A stretch of DNA of 64,000 nucleotides from Bacteroides sp. (lineage in GTDB: Bacteria; Bacteroidota; Bacteroidia; Bacteroidales; Bacteroidaceae), in NCBI RefSeq assembly GCF_028690125.1, contig NZ_JAQVBV010000020.1, forward strand, positions 32,613-96,612, read 5' to 3'. Made by a program: the position numbers and the translations under genes. How positions within the stretch are numbered: position 1 is the stretch's first letter; every line of letters begins with the position of its first letter. Positions 18,622 to 28,173 of this stretch are shown in pieces. A model generated the notes under the pieces. It did not search any database. It saw nothing but the letters and a program-made list of their open reading frames with translations, and had not been told where the DNA came from.

Positions 18622-19203
18622 ATGAAAAAGTCAATTATTATCATTTTAGCCATTGTGGCAATCATTGTGATCTGGGCAGTCAGTGCATATAATGGTCTGG
18701 TGACAATGGAAGAAAATGTAAACGGTCAATGGGCAAATGTAGAAACTCAATACCAACGTCGTGCAGACTTGATTCCGAATCTGGTAAATACAGTGAAAGG
18801 GTATGCTTCCCATGAAAAAGAAACACTGGAAGGGGTAGTTGAAGCGCGTAGCAAAGCCACGCAAATCAAAGTGGATGCTACTGACCTTACTCCGGAAAAA
18901 TTAGCTGAATACCAGAAAGCACAAGGTGCAGTTACATCAGCTTTGGGCAAATTACTTGCAATCACGGAGAATTATCCGGATTTGAAAGCTAATCAAAACT
19001 TTCTGGAATTACAAGCACAATTGGAAGGTACGGAAAACCGTATCAATGTAGCACGTAAAAACTTCAATGATGCAGCACAAGCTTATAATACCAATATTCG
19101 CCGTTTCCCTAAAAACATTTTTGCAGGAATGTTCGGATTTGATAAAAAAGCCTATTTCCAAGCAGAAGAAGGAAGCGAAAAAGCTCCGAAAGTTGAGTTC
19201 TAA
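18622..19203 (+). CDS. lemA: LemA family protein
   Basis: A 193-residue protein with an N-terminal membrane segment (residues 5-24) and a helical domain beginning YNGLVTMEENVNGQWANVE, QYQRRADLIPNLVNTVKGYASHEKETLE, the LemA signature, then NFLELQAQLEGTENRINVARKNFNDAAQAYN and FPKNIFAGMFGF near the C-terminus. Length is typical. It is paired with the TPM gene upstream, as in many bacteria, and is followed by a strong terminator. The molecular role of LemA is not established. Confidence 0.93.
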   Translation: MKKSIIIILAIVAIIVIWAVSAYNGLVTMEENVNGQWANVETQYQRRADLIPNLVNTVKGYASHEKETLEGVVEARSKATQIKVDATDLTPEKLAEYQKAQGAVTSALGKLLAITENYPDLKANQNFLELQAQLEGTENRINVARKNFNDAAQAYNTNIRRFPKNIFAGMFGFDKKAYFQAEEGSEKAPKVEF

Positions 19204-19231
19204 GACAGATATTTTCTAATAAACATTCACT

Positions 19232-19287
19232 CATTGCCTAAAACAGTTTTCGTATTTTCTTGAATGCGAAAACTGTTTTAGGCAATG
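19232..19287. terminator. Strong terminator between lemA and purM
   Basis: A perfect 21-base inverted repeat (19232-19252 and 19267-19287) around AAAACAGTTTTCG/CGAAAACTGTTTT with a 14-base loop. It lies 28 bases after the lemA stop. No long T-run follows, so it may also serve as an RNA-stabilising end. Confidence 0.7.
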
Positions 19288-19305
19288 CCATTTATATAAA
19301 GATAG

Positions 19306-19336
19306 TTGGCTGTACGAAAAAAAAGCCGTACTTTTG
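19306..19336 (+). promoter_or_regulatory. Promoter of the purM operon
   Basis: TTGG (19306-19309), 19 bases, then TACTTTTG (19329-19336): a close match to the Bacteroides -33/-7 pattern. The start codon follows at 19363. I saw no purine riboswitch in the short leader. Confidence 0.7.
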
Positions 19337-19362
19337 CAGGCGTATACAAAATTCTATAACTC

Positions 19363-20529
19363 ATGAGTAATCAACGATACATGATGCGAGGCGTTAGCGC
19401 ATCAAAAGAAGATGTTCACAACGCCATCAAAAACATAGACAAAGGTATTTTCCCACAAGCATTTTGTAAAATCATCCCTGATATTTTAGGTGGTGATCCG
19501 GAATATTGCAATATTATGCACGCTGACGGTGCAGGAACCAAATCCTCATTAGCTTATATGTATTGGAAAGAGACGGGCGATCTCTCCGTTTGGAAAGGTA
19601 TTGCACAGGATGCGCTAATTATGAACATTGACGACTTACTTTGTGTAGGTGCCGTAGATAATATCCTCGTTTCTTCTACTATCGGTCGTAATAAATTATT
19701 GATTCCGGGTGAAGTAATTTCCGCTATTATCAACGGAACCGACGAGCTGTTGGCCGAACTCCGGGAAATGGGTGTAGGCGTATATGCTACTGGTGGTGAA
19801 ACTGCTGATGTTGGCGATTTGGTACGTACTATCATCGTTGATTCAACTGTTACTTGTCGCATGAAGCGTTCGGATGTTATTAACAATGCAAATATCCGCC
19901 CCGGCGATGTGATTGTTGGTTTAGCTTCTTATGGACAAGCAACTTATGAAAAAGAATATAATGGTGGTATGGGTAGCAACGGTCTGACGAGTGCCCGTCA
20001 TGACGTATTCGGCAAATACCTTGCTGAAAAATATCCGGAAAGCTATGATGCTGCCGTACCTAAAGAACTAGTATATTCCGGTAACCTAGAACTGACCGAT
20101 GAAGTGGAAAATTCTCCTATTGATGCAGGAAAGCTAGTTCTCTCTCCTACCCGTACTTATGCGCCGGTAGTAAAGAAATTACTCGATGCTCTTCGTCCGG
20201 AAATACACGGTATGGTACACTGCTCCGGTGGCGCGCAAACTAAAGTACTTCACTTTGTTGAAAAAGTCCGTGTTATCAAAGATAATTTATTCCCTGTTCC
20301 TCCGTTGTTTAAGACAATTCAGGAACAAAGCGGTACGGATTGGGCAGAAATGTACAAGGTATTCAATATGGGACACCGTCTCGAAGTTTACTTATCACAG
20401 GAACGTGCAGCAGAAGTGATTGCTATTTCTGAATCATTCGGTATTCCGGCACAGATTGTAGGTCGTATCGAAGCATGTGATCAGACAGAGTTAATCATTA
20501 AGAGCGAATTCGGGGAATTTCAGTATTAA
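19363..20529 (+). CDS. purM: Phosphoribosylformylglycinamidine cyclo-ligase (AIR synthase)
   Basis: Closes the imidazole ring in purine synthesis (FGAM to AIR, ATP-dependent). The 388-residue protein shows the PurM/PurL-fold motifs HADGAGTKSSLAYMYWKETG (residues 53-72), a conserved metal-binding NIDDLLCVGA near 88-97, GVGVYATGGETADVGDLV (about 139-156), RPGDVIVGLAS and VHCSGGAQTKVLHF. It is longer than E. coli PurM (345 residues), which is usual for the Bacteroidetes form. It starts an apparent operon: the next gene begins 1 base after its stop. Confidence 0.9.
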   Translation: MSNQRYMMRGVSASKEDVHNAIKNIDKGIFPQAFCKIIPDILGGDPEYCNIMHADGAGTKSSLAYMYWKETGDLSVWKGIAQDALIMNIDDLLCVGAVDNILVSSTIGRNKLLIPGEVISAIINGTDELLAELREMGVGVYATGGETADVGDLVRTIIVDSTVTCRMKRSDVINNANIRPGDVIVGLASYGQATYEKEYNGGMGSNGLTSARHDVFGKYLAEKYPESYDAAVPKELVYSGNLELTDEVENSPIDAGKLVLSPTRTYAPVVKKLLDALRPEIHGMVHCSGGAQTKVLHFVEKVRVIKDNLFPVPPLFKTIQEQSGTDWAEMYKVFNMGHRLEVYLSQERAAEVIAISESFGIPAQIVGRIEACDQTELIIKSEFGEFQY

Positions 20530-20530
20530 T

Positions 20531-20977
20531 ATGAAGCATATTTGTAAATATATTGTATTCATATACTGCTTTCTATCTCTCTATTCATGTGAGATTAAGA
20601 CGACAGATCCAAACCAAAGTTATAAATTCTGGACAGGTGACGAAGTAAAACCCGATTCCTTTCAGGTATTGAAAGGACAATATTGGAAGTCAGCGCATTT
20701 CACCAATGAATACATTGCATATTTCAAAATCAAATCAATCAAGAATTGGGATGATTATCTCAAGAAAAAACTATTCCAGGTAGATAGTATTGTAAATGAC
20801 AGTATCAAACAAATATTATCAAAACCTGTAATACCATCAGATGCCCCCGAATGGTTTAAATTAGAAGATGATTTCGTTCAATATACAATTGATACAATTC
20901 CTGACGTGTTTAATCAGAACTTATATTTTTTAGATAAAAAGGAAAATATCTGGTATATATATGAGATACAATTATAA
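20531..20977 (+). CDS. Small lipoprotein of unknown function
   Basis: A 148-residue protein starting immediately after purM. The signal MKHICKYIVFIYCFLSLYSC gives a lipobox with Cys20. The mature part is rich in aromatic and charged residues (YWKSAHFTNEYIAYFKIKS) and ends in a strand NIWYIYEIQL. No domain is recognised. Its place between purM and prfA points to co-transcription but not to a functional link. It could be a periplasm-facing outer-membrane lipoprotein. Confidence 0.65.
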   Translation: MKHICKYIVFIYCFLSLYSCEIKTTDPNQSYKFWTGDEVKPDSFQVLKGQYWKSAHFTNEYIAYFKIKSIKNWDDYLKKKLFQVDSIVNDSIKQILSKPVIPSDAPEWFKLEDDFVQYTIDTIPDVFNQNLYFLDKKENIWYIYEIQL

Positions 20978-21002
20978 ATAACAGATATACAAAGGATAAA
21001 AA

Positions 21003-22115
21003 ATGGCAGATAACAGTACCATATTAGAAAAATTGGACGGACTTGTAGCCCGTTTTGAAGAAATATCTACTCTTATTACCGACCCGTCAGTCATTGCCGA
21101 CCAAAAACGCTATGTCAAACTGACAAAGGAATATAAGGATTTAGATGATTTGATGAAAGCCCGCAAGGAATATATCCAATTGCTTGGGAATATCGAAGAG
21201 GCTAAAAATATTCTGGCAACCGAGTCTGACAACGAAATGCGCGAGATGGCAAAAGAAGAAATGGACAATAGCCAGAACCGTCTTCCACAATTAGAGGAAG
21301 AGATCAAACTGATGCTTGTTCCTGCCGATCCTCAAGACAGCAGAAATGCAATTCTTGAGATTCGTGGTGGAACAGGTGGTGATGAAGCTGCTATTTTTGC
21401 GGGTGACCTTTTTCGAATGTACGCCAAATACTTCGAAACCAAAGGCTGGAAAATGGAAGTCTCCAGTGCCAATGAAGGAGCAGCAGGTGGATACAAAGAA
21501 ATAATCTGCAGCGTTACAGGAGACAGTGTTTATGGAACATTGAAATATGAATCGGGGGTTCACCGTGTACAACGTGTACCAGCTACGGAGACTCAAGGAC
21601 GTGTGCATACTTCTGCAGCTTCTGTTGCCATACTTCCCGAAGCTGAAGAATTTGATGTGGTTATCAACGAAGGTGAAATCAAATGGGACACTTTCCGAAG
21701 TGGTGGTGCAGGCGGGCAGAATGTCAATAAAGTAGAATCCGGCGTACGTTTACGGTATATTTGGAAGAATCCGAATACAGGAATAGCCGAAGAAATCCTA
21801 ATCGAATGTACTGAAACACGTGACCAGCCGAAGAATAAAGAACGCGCTCTGGCAAGACTTCGTACCTTCATCTACGATAAAGAACATCAAAAATACATTG
21901 ATGACATTGCATCCAAACGAAAAACAATGGTTTCTACCGGTGACCGTTCCGCCAAAATACGTACATACAACTATCCACAAGGACGTATTACTGACCATCG
22001 CATCAACTATACAATTTATAATCTGGCAGCTTTCATGGATGGAGATATTCAGGCTTGTATCGACCACCTGATTGTAGCAGAAAATGCAGAACGTCTGAAA
22101 GAAAGTGAACTTTAA
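21003..22115 (+). CDS. prfA: Peptide chain release factor 1
   Basis: Terminates translation at UAA and UAG. The 370-residue protein has the codon-recognition motif PAT in VQRVPATETQGRVHTSA (about residue 194-197; RF1-type PxT rather than the RF2 SPF) and the GGQ peptidyl-hydrolysis motif in FRSGGAGGQNVNKVESG near 232-248. N-terminal helical domain and C-terminal DHRINYTIYNL region are intact. It lies 25 bases after the lipoprotein gene and 15 before pyrF. Confidence 0.96.
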   Translation: MADNSTILEKLDGLVARFEEISTLITDPSVIADQKRYVKLTKEYKDLDDLMKARKEYIQLLGNIEEAKNILATESDNEMREMAKEEMDNSQNRLPQLEEEIKLMLVPADPQDSRNAILEIRGGTGGDEAAIFAGDLFRMYAKYFETKGWKMEVSSANEGAAGGYKEIICSVTGDSVYGTLKYESGVHRVQRVPATETQGRVHTSAASVAILPEAEEFDVVINEGEIKWDTFRSGGAGGQNVNKVESGVRLRYIWKNPNTGIAEEILIECTETRDQPKNKERALARLRTFIYDKEHQKYIDDIASKRKTMVSTGDRSAKIRTYNYPQGRITDHRINYTIYNLAAFMDGDIQACIDHLIVAENAERLKESEL

Positions 22116-22130
22116 AATTATAAAATAAAA

Positions 22131-22955
22131 ATGAATAAACAACAGTTATTTGAAAACATAAAGCGCAAGAAATCATTCCTTTGCGTAGGATTGGATACGG
22201 ATATCAAAAAGATTCCTGAACATCTGCTGAGTGAGGAAGATCCGATCTTTGTTTTCAACAAGGCAATTATCGATGCAACAGCTGATATGTGTATCGCTTA
22301 TAAGCCAAATCTGGCTTTCTATGAAAGCATGGGTGTAAAAGGTTGGATTGCTTTCGAAAAAACAGTACAATATATTAAAGATAACTATCCTGACCAGTTC
22401 ATTATTGCTGATGCAAAGCGTGGTGACATCGGAAATACTTCTGCCATGTATGCCCGTACTTTTTTCGAAGAACTAAATATTGATTCTGTAACAGTAGCTC
22501 CTTATATGGGAGAAGATAGTGTTACTCCATTCCTTAGTTATGAAGGGAAATGGGTAATTCTGCTAGCATTAACTTCCAACAAAGGCTCTCATGATTTTCA
22601 ACTGACAGAAGACGTGAATGGCGAACGTCTGTTTGAAAAAGTATTGCGCAAATCACAAGAATGGGCCGGTGATGATCGTATGATGTATGTAGTAGGTGCT
22701 ACTCAGGGATGTGCTTTCGAGGATATTCGTAAGATTGTTCCTAATCATTTTTTATTGGTTCCTGGCGTTGGTGCTCAAGGTGGTTCACTCGAAGAAGTGT
22801 GCAAATATGGTATGAACAGTACTTGTGGACTGATTGTTAATTCTTCCCGTGGTATTATCTACGTAGATAAAACAGAAAAGTTTGCAGAAGCTGCCCGCAA
22901 AGCTGCACAGGAAGTACAGGCACAAATGGCTGAACAACTAAAAGCGATTCTCTAA
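22131..22955 (+). CDS. pyrF: Orotidine 5'-phosphate decarboxylase
   Basis: Converts OMP to UMP, the last step of pyrimidine synthesis. The 274-residue protein is the longer type 2 form. It has SFLCVGLDTDIKKIP at the N-terminus, YKPNLAFYE, the catalytic IIADAKRGDIGNT (Asp-Lys-Asp network, near residues 88-100) and VVGATQG plus LVPGVGAQGG for phosphate binding. It sits in the purM-prfA-pyrF-HD gene run with short gaps. Confidence 0.95.
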   Translation: MNKQQLFENIKRKKSFLCVGLDTDIKKIPEHLLSEEDPIFVFNKAIIDATADMCIAYKPNLAFYESMGVKGWIAFEKTVQYIKDNYPDQFIIADAKRGDIGNTSAMYARTFFEELNIDSVTVAPYMGEDSVTPFLSYEGKWVILLALTSNKGSHDFQLTEDVNGERLFEKVLRKSQEWAGDDRMMYVVGATQGCAFEDIRKIVPNHFLLVPGVGAQGGSLEEVCKYGMNSTCGLIVNSSRGIIYVDKTEKFAEAARKAAQEVQAQMAEQLKAIL

Positions 22956-22964
22956 AGAAAACGA

Positions 22965-24194
22965 ATGCCTTACGAAAGAAAGATAATCAATGACCCGGTA
23001 TTCGGGTTTATCAATATTCCAAAGGGGTTGTTGTATGATATCGTACGACATCCCCTTTTACAGCGTCTTACTCGTATCAAACAAGTAGGACTCTCTTCTG
23101 TTGTATACCCCGGAGCACAACATACCCGGTTTCAGCATTCTTTAGGTGCTTTTTACCTGATGAGTGAAGCAATTACACAATTAGCTTCTAAAGGGAACTT
23201 CATCTTCGATAGTGAAGCGGAGGCTGTACAAGCTGCTATCCTGTTACATGATATCGGACATGGTCCTTTCTCGCACGTACTGGAAGATACCATCGTCAAA
23301 GGGGTTTCTCATGAGGAAATTTCTCTTATGCTTATGGAACGGATGAACAAGGATATGAACGGACAACTTAGCCTTGCGATTCAAATATTCAAGGATGAAT
23401 ACCCGAAACGCTTCTTGCATCAGCTTGTCAGTGGTCAGTTGGATATGGACAGACTTGATTATCTTCGTCGGGATAGTTTTTATACAGGCGTTACTGAAGG
23501 TAATATTGGTTCAGCGCGTATTATAAAAATGCTTGATGTAGCAGATGACCGGTTGGTTATTGAATCCAAAGGAATTTATTCCATTGAGAACTTTCTTACA
23601 GCACGCCGCCTGATGTATTGGCAAGTATACCTGCACAAGACTTCGGTAGCCTATGAACGAATGCTCATTAGTACACTGCTTCGTGCAAAGGAACTTGCTT
23701 CCGAAGGAATGGATTTGTTTGCTTCACCCGCATTACATTTTTTCTTATATAATGACATTAATCATGAAGAGTTTTATAATAATCCAGAATGTCTGGAGCA
23801 ATTTATCCAACTTGATGACAACGATATCTGGACCGCATTGAAAGTATGGAGTACTCACTCCGACAAAGTTTTATCAATGCTGAGTCTGGGAATGATTAAT
23901 CGCAACATTTTTAAAGTGGAAATTTCGTCCGAACGCATTGGAGAAGACAGGAAAAAAGAATTAATTATGCAAATCAGCCAACAACTGGACATACCCCTTT
24001 CCGAAGCGAACTATTTTGTCTCTACCCCAAGCATCGAAAAGAATATGTACGACTCGGCCGATGACAGTATTGATATTATTTATAAGGACGGCTCTATCAA
24101 AAATATTGCTGAAGCATCAGATATGTTAAATATCTCTTTGCTATCCAAAAAGGTAAAGAAATACTATCTTTGCTATCAGAGATTGCATACATAA
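22965..24194 (+). CDS. HD domain phosphohydrolase
   Basis: A 409-residue cytoplasmic protein of the SAMHD1/dGTPase-like HD group. Motifs: RLTRIKQVGLSSVVYPGAQHTRFQHSLG with the first His, AILLHDIGHGPFSHVLE carrying the HD pair (about residues 91-98), then HQLVSGQLDMDRLDYLRRDSFYTGV with the distal Asp. These match dNTP triphosphohydrolase-related HD proteins that are widespread in Bacteroidetes. It follows pyrF by 9 bases, so a nucleotide-related role is reasonable. The exact substrate is not determined by sequence. Confidence 0.85.
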   Translation: MPYERKIINDPVFGFINIPKGLLYDIVRHPLLQRLTRIKQVGLSSVVYPGAQHTRFQHSLGAFYLMSEAITQLASKGNFIFDSEAEAVQAAILLHDIGHGPFSHVLEDTIVKGVSHEEISLMLMERMNKDMNGQLSLAIQIFKDEYPKRFLHQLVSGQLDMDRLDYLRRDSFYTGVTEGNIGSARIIKMLDVADDRLVIESKGIYSIENFLTARRLMYWQVYLHKTSVAYERMLISTLLRAKELASEGMDLFASPALHFFLYNDINHEEFYNNPECLEQFIQLDDNDIWTALKVWSTHSDKVLSMLSLGMINRNIFKVEISSERIGEDRKKELIMQISQQLDIPLSEANYFVSTPSIEKNMYDSADDSIDIIYKDGSIKNIAEASDMLNISLLSKKVKKYYLCYQRLHT

Positions 24195-24275
24195 GTATAA
24201 AATATTCATTTAATAGTACGGAAATCTAAAAAAAAAATCCGTTATTTGTGAACTAATTAAAATTGAAAAAAAGAC

Positions 24276-25319
24276 ATGGAGTTCTCGGCTAAGCAAATTG
24301 CAGCATTTATCCAAGGGGAAATCGTAGGAGATGAAAATGCAACGGTACACACATTCGCCAAGATTGAGGAGGGAATGCCCGGAGCTATTTCTTTCCTATC
24401 AAACCCTAAATATACACCTTATATCTATGATACACAATCCAGCATTGTACTGGTAAACAAGGATTTTGTTCCCGAACAAAAAATCAAAACGACTCTTATA
24501 AAAGTAGACAATGCTTATGAAAGCCTTGCAAAGTTGCTTAATCTCTACGAAATGAGCAAACCTAAAAAGCAGGGGGTCAATTCATTGGCTTTTGTTGCAC
24601 CTAGTGCTAAAATCGGAGAGAACGTATATATCGGTGCTTTTGCATACATTGGTGAAAATGCCATTATTGGAGATGATACCCAGATTTATCCACATACTTT
24701 CATTGGAGACGGCGTGAAGATAGGTAATAACTGTCTGCTCTATTCTAATGTGAATGTTTATCACGATTGCCGCATCGGCAACGAATGTATTTTGCATTCA
24801 GGTGCAGTAATCGGTGCTGACGGTTTTGGTTTTGCTCCTACTCAGAATGGTTATGACAAAATACCGCAAATAGGTATTGTCATTCTGGAAGATAAAGTAG
24901 ATATAGGTGCTAATACTTGCGTAGACCGTGCTACAATGGGAGCTACAGTAATACATAGTGGTGTCAAAATAGATAATCTTGTGCAAATTGCACATAATGA
25001 TGAAATTGGTTCTCACACAGTTATGGCAGCTCAAGCAGGTATTGCCGGTTCAGCCAAAATTGGAGAGTGGTGTATGTTTGGCGGACAAGTAGGTATTGCC
25101 GGACATATCAAGATAGGTGACCGTGTTAATTTGGGAGCCCAATCCGGTGTACCAAGCAGTATAAAATCGGGCAGTGTACTCATCGGAACACCTCCTATGG
25201 AACCAAAACAATACTTTAAAGCCGCTGTTATAACAAAAAAATTGCCGGAAATGTACATAGAACTGAATAACTTGCGCAAGGAATTAGAAGAATTAAAACA
25301 ACAACTATTAAATAAGTAA
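24276..25319 (+). CDS. lpxD: UDP-3-O-acylglucosamine N-acyltransferase
   Basis: Adds the second acyl chain in lipid A synthesis. The 347-residue protein has an N-terminal uridine-binding domain (MEFSAKQIAAFIQGEIVGD, ISFLSNPKYTPYI) and a left-handed beta-helix of hexapeptide repeats from about residue 105 to 315 (KIGENVYIGAFAYIGENAIIGDDTQIYP and on). The catalytic His lies in VQIAHNDEIG near 237. A C-terminal helix ends the protein. It is first in lpxD-lpxC/fabZ-lpxA, with 3 bases to the next gene. Confidence 0.95.
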   Translation: MEFSAKQIAAFIQGEIVGDENATVHTFAKIEEGMPGAISFLSNPKYTPYIYDTQSSIVLVNKDFVPEQKIKTTLIKVDNAYESLAKLLNLYEMSKPKKQGVNSLAFVAPSAKIGENVYIGAFAYIGENAIIGDDTQIYPHTFIGDGVKIGNNCLLYSNVNVYHDCRIGNECILHSGAVIGADGFGFAPTQNGYDKIPQIGIVILEDKVDIGANTCVDRATMGATVIHSGVKIDNLVQIAHNDEIGSHTVMAAQAGIAGSAKIGEWCMFGGQVGIAGHIKIGDRVNLGAQSGVPSSIKSGSVLIGTPPMEPKQYFKAAVITKKLPEMYIELNNLRKELEELKQQLLNK

Positions 25320-25322
25320 CCA

Positions 25323-26708
25323 ATGCTGAAACAAAAAACGCTGAAAGATAGCTTTTCACTGAGCGGGAAAGGTCTTCACACTGGACTTGATCTCACTGTT
25401 ACATTCAATCCTGCTCCGGACAATCATGGATACAAAATCCAGCGCATTGACCAGGCAGGACAACCGACTATCGATGCAGTAGCCGACAACGTTACAGAAA
25501 CGACCCGTGGTACTGTGTTGTCAAAAAATGGAGTCAAGGTAAGCACTATAGAACATGGTATGGCAGCCCTTTATGCATTGGGCATTGATAACTGTCTCAT
25601 CCAGGTAAATGGTCCGGAATTTCCGATTTTAGATGGTAGTGCACAATATTATGTACAAGAAATAGAGCGTGTAGGAACTGAGGAACAAAGTGCTGTTAAA
25701 GACTTTTATATCATCAAATCGAAAATAGAATTCCGGGATGAAGAAACGGGTTCTTCCATCATTGTACTACCAGACGAGAATTTTAGTTTAAACGTGTTGG
25801 TTTCGTATGATTCAATGATTATTCCAAATCAATTTGCTACGCTTGAAGATATGAACAAGTTTAAAGACGAAGTGGCTGCCAGCCGTACATTCGTCTTTGT
25901 TCGCGAAATAGAACCTCTTCTTGCCGCAGGTTTGATCAAAGGTGGTGACTTAGATAATGCGATTGTTATCTATGAGCGCAAAATGTCACAGGAAAATTAC
26001 GACAAGTTGGCTGATATCATGGGAGTACCTCACATGGATGCTAACCAACTAGGCTATATCAATCACAAACCATTAGTTTGGGCAAATGAGTGTGCCCGTC
26101 ATAAACTGTTGGATGTCATTGGCGACCTTGCTCTGATCGGCAAGCCGATTAAAGGTCGTATTATCGCTACTCGTCCCGGACATACAATCAATAATAAGTT
26201 CGCCCGTCAGATGAGAAAAGAGATCCGTCTACACGAGATTCAGGCCCCGACATATGACTGTAATCTTGAACCGGTTATGGACGTAAATCGTATCCGCGAA
26301 TTATTGCCACACCGTTATCCTTTCCAGTTAGTGGATAAAGTGATTGAAATCGGTGCAAACTACATTATAGGTGTTAAGAATGTTACAGGCAATGAGCCCT
26401 TCTTTCAAGGGCATTTCCCCCAAGAACCTGTCATGCCGGGAGTTCTCCAGGTTGAAGCAATGGCACAAACTGGTGGCCTGCTTGTATTAAACTCAGTAGA
26501 TGACCCGGAACGGTACTCTACCTACTTTATGAAAATAGACGGAGTGAAATTTCGGCAAAAAGTAGTTCCCGGAGATACATTGGTTTTCCGTGTAGAACTA
26601 CTTGCTCCAATCCGTCGAGGCATCTCTACAATGAAAGGATATGCTTTCGTTGGTGAGAAAGTAGTTTGTGAAGCGGAATTCATGGCACAAATAGTAAAAA
26701 ATAAGTAA
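25323..26708 (+). CDS. lpxC: Bifunctional LpxC deacetylase / FabZ dehydratase
   Basis: Two enzymes in one 461-residue chain. Residues 1-300 are LpxC, the zinc deacetylase of lipid A synthesis: SLSGKGLHTG, STIEHGMAAL (zinc His), FPILDGSA, and HKLLDVIGDLAL with the second zinc His and Asp. Residues 315-461 are FabZ, the beta-hydroxyacyl-ACP dehydratase: LLPHRYPFQLVDKV with catalytic His and GHFPQEPVMPGVLQVEAMAQ with catalytic Glu. The fusion is a known Bacteroidetes arrangement; both active sites look intact. Gaps are 3 bases to lpxD and 20 to lpxA. Confidence 0.96.
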   Translation: MLKQKTLKDSFSLSGKGLHTGLDLTVTFNPAPDNHGYKIQRIDQAGQPTIDAVADNVTETTRGTVLSKNGVKVSTIEHGMAALYALGIDNCLIQVNGPEFPILDGSAQYYVQEIERVGTEEQSAVKDFYIIKSKIEFRDEETGSSIIVLPDENFSLNVLVSYDSMIIPNQFATLEDMNKFKDEVAASRTFVFVREIEPLLAAGLIKGGDLDNAIVIYERKMSQENYDKLADIMGVPHMDANQLGYINHKPLVWANECARHKLLDVIGDLALIGKPIKGRIIATRPGHTINNKFARQMRKEIRLHEIQAPTYDCNLEPVMDVNRIRELLPHRYPFQLVDKVIEIGANYIIGVKNVTGNEPFFQGHFPQEPVMPGVLQVEAMAQTGGLLVLNSVDDPERYSTYFMKIDGVKFRQKVVPGDTLVFRVELLAPIRRGISTMKGYAFVGEKVVCEAEFMAQIVKNK

Positions 26709-26728
26709 TTCATAATTCAGAATTTAAG

Positions 26729-27496
26729 ATGATAAGTCCCTTAGCGTATATTCATCCCGAAGCAAAGATCGGGGAAAACGTAGAAATTGCGCCCTTTGTA
26801 TTTATTGATAAAAACGTGGTAATTGGCGATAACAATAAAATTATGGCTAATACCAATATCTTATATGGGTCACGCATTGGTAACGGAAACACAATTTTTC
26901 CGGGTGCTGTTATCGGCGCTATTCCTCAAGACTTGAAATTTCAGGGAGAAGAAACTACAGCAGAAATAGGAGATAATAACCTGATTCGTGAAAATGTAAC
27001 GATCAACCGTGGTACAGCTGCTAAAGGACGTACAATTGTTGGTAGCAATAACTTGCTGATGGAAGGTATGCACGTTGCTCATGATGCATTAATCGGCAAC
27101 GGTTGCATTATTGGTAATTCTACCAAAATGGCAGGTGAAATTGTAATTGATGATAATGCTATTATTAGCGCTAATGTACTAATGCATCAATTCTGCCATG
27201 TAGGTAGTTATGTGATGATTCAGGGAGGATGTCGTTTCAGCAAAGACATTCCTCCATATATAATTGCAGGACGTGAACCCATCGCTTTCTGCGGAATCAA
27301 CATTATTGGCCTGCGTCGTCGCGGATTTACCAATGAATTGATTGAAAGTATTCACAATGCCTATCGTATTATCTATCAAAGTGGTTTGAATACCACAGAT
27401 GCCTTGAATAAAATCGAAGATGAATTTGAGAAGAGTCCTGAAATTGACTATATTATTGATTTCATCCGCAACTCAGAACGTGGAATTATAAAATAA
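26729..27496 (+). CDS. lpxA: UDP-N-acetylglucosamine acyltransferase
   Basis: First committed acyl transfer of lipid A synthesis. The 255-residue protein is a hexapeptide beta-helix from residue 1 to about 190 (SPLAYIHPEAKIGENVEIAPFVFI...), with GAIPQDLKFQGEET, the catalytic His region MEGMHVAHDALIG near residue 114-121, and a C-terminal helical domain beginning GINIIGLRRRGF. Length equals the usual LpxA. It completes the lpxD-lpxC/fabZ-lpxA cluster. Confidence 0.95.
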   Translation: MISPLAYIHPEAKIGENVEIAPFVFIDKNVVIGDNNKIMANTNILYGSRIGNGNTIFPGAVIGAIPQDLKFQGEETTAEIGDNNLIRENVTINRGTAAKGRTIVGSNNLLMEGMHVAHDALIGNGCIIGNSTKMAGEIVIDDNAIISANVLMHQFCHVGSYVMIQGGCRFSKDIPPYIIAGREPIAFCGINIIGLRRRGFTNELIESIHNAYRIIYQSGLNTTDALNKIEDEFEKSPEIDYIIDFIRNSERGIIK

Positions 27497-27518
27497 AACA
27501 GTTCAAAATAGTCATATT

Positions 27519-28073
27519 ATGATATACAGATTTACTATCATATCTGATGAAATTGACGATTTTGTCAGAGAAATACAAATTGATCCGGAAGCTACATTTT
27601 TTGACTTCCATGAAGCAATACTGAAATCAGTAGGTTATGCTAATGACCAGATGACTTCTTTCTTCATTTGCGATGAAGATTGGGAAAAAGAAAAAGAAGT
27701 GACTTTGGAAGAGATGGATGATAATCCTGAAATGGATAGTTGGGTAATGAAAGAAACTGCTATCAATGAATTGGTAGAAGATGAGAAACAAAAACTGCTC
27801 TACATATTCGACTATATGACAGAACGTTGTTTCTTTATTGAATTAACCGAAATCATTACTGGAAAAGATATGGATGGTGCGAAATGTACTATGAAAACCG
27901 GTAATGCTCCCAAACAAATAGTAGATTTTGAAGAAATGGCTGCCACCAGTGGTTCGCTTGATTTGGACGAGAACTTCTATGGTGATCAGGATTTTGATAT
28001 GGAAGATTTTGATCAGGAAGGTTTCGACATAGGTGGCGACACAAGTAGTCCTTATGAGGAAGAAAAAATTTAA
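27519..28073 (+). CDS. Acidic PRiA4 ORF3-like protein
   Basis: A 184-residue, strongly acidic cytoplasmic protein. The N-terminal two thirds (MIYRFTIISDEIDDFVREIQID, FFDFHEAILKSVGYANDQMTSFFICDEDWEKEKE, LLYIFDYMTERCFFIELTEI) match the plasmid pRiA4b ORF-3-like family, in some databases called IS1096 passenger TnpR-like. The last 50 residues are a run of Asp/Glu with Phe and Gly (GDQDFDMEDFDQEGFDIGG). There is no sign of a mobile element here; the gene lies 22 bases after lpxA. Function unknown. Confidence 0.75.
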   Translation: MIYRFTIISDEIDDFVREIQIDPEATFFDFHEAILKSVGYANDQMTSFFICDEDWEKEKEVTLEEMDDNPEMDSWVMKETAINELVEDEKQKLLYIFDYMTERCFFIELTEIITGKDMDGAKCTMKTGNAPKQIVDFEEMAATSGSLDLDENFYGDQDFDMEDFDQEGFDIGGDTSSPYEEEKI

Positions 28074-28173
28074 TTAATGCTTAATGGAGAATTGATTATA
28101 GAAAATTACTATATAGATCACTGTATAGCTATTATTCATGATCAATACTCCATTATCATTGTTCAGTAATTCT

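Noticed and set aside
27519..28073. Sign of an insertion sequence (IS1096-type passenger label)
   Set aside because: The family name is historical. No transposase or inverted repeats surround the gene and it sits in a housekeeping run.
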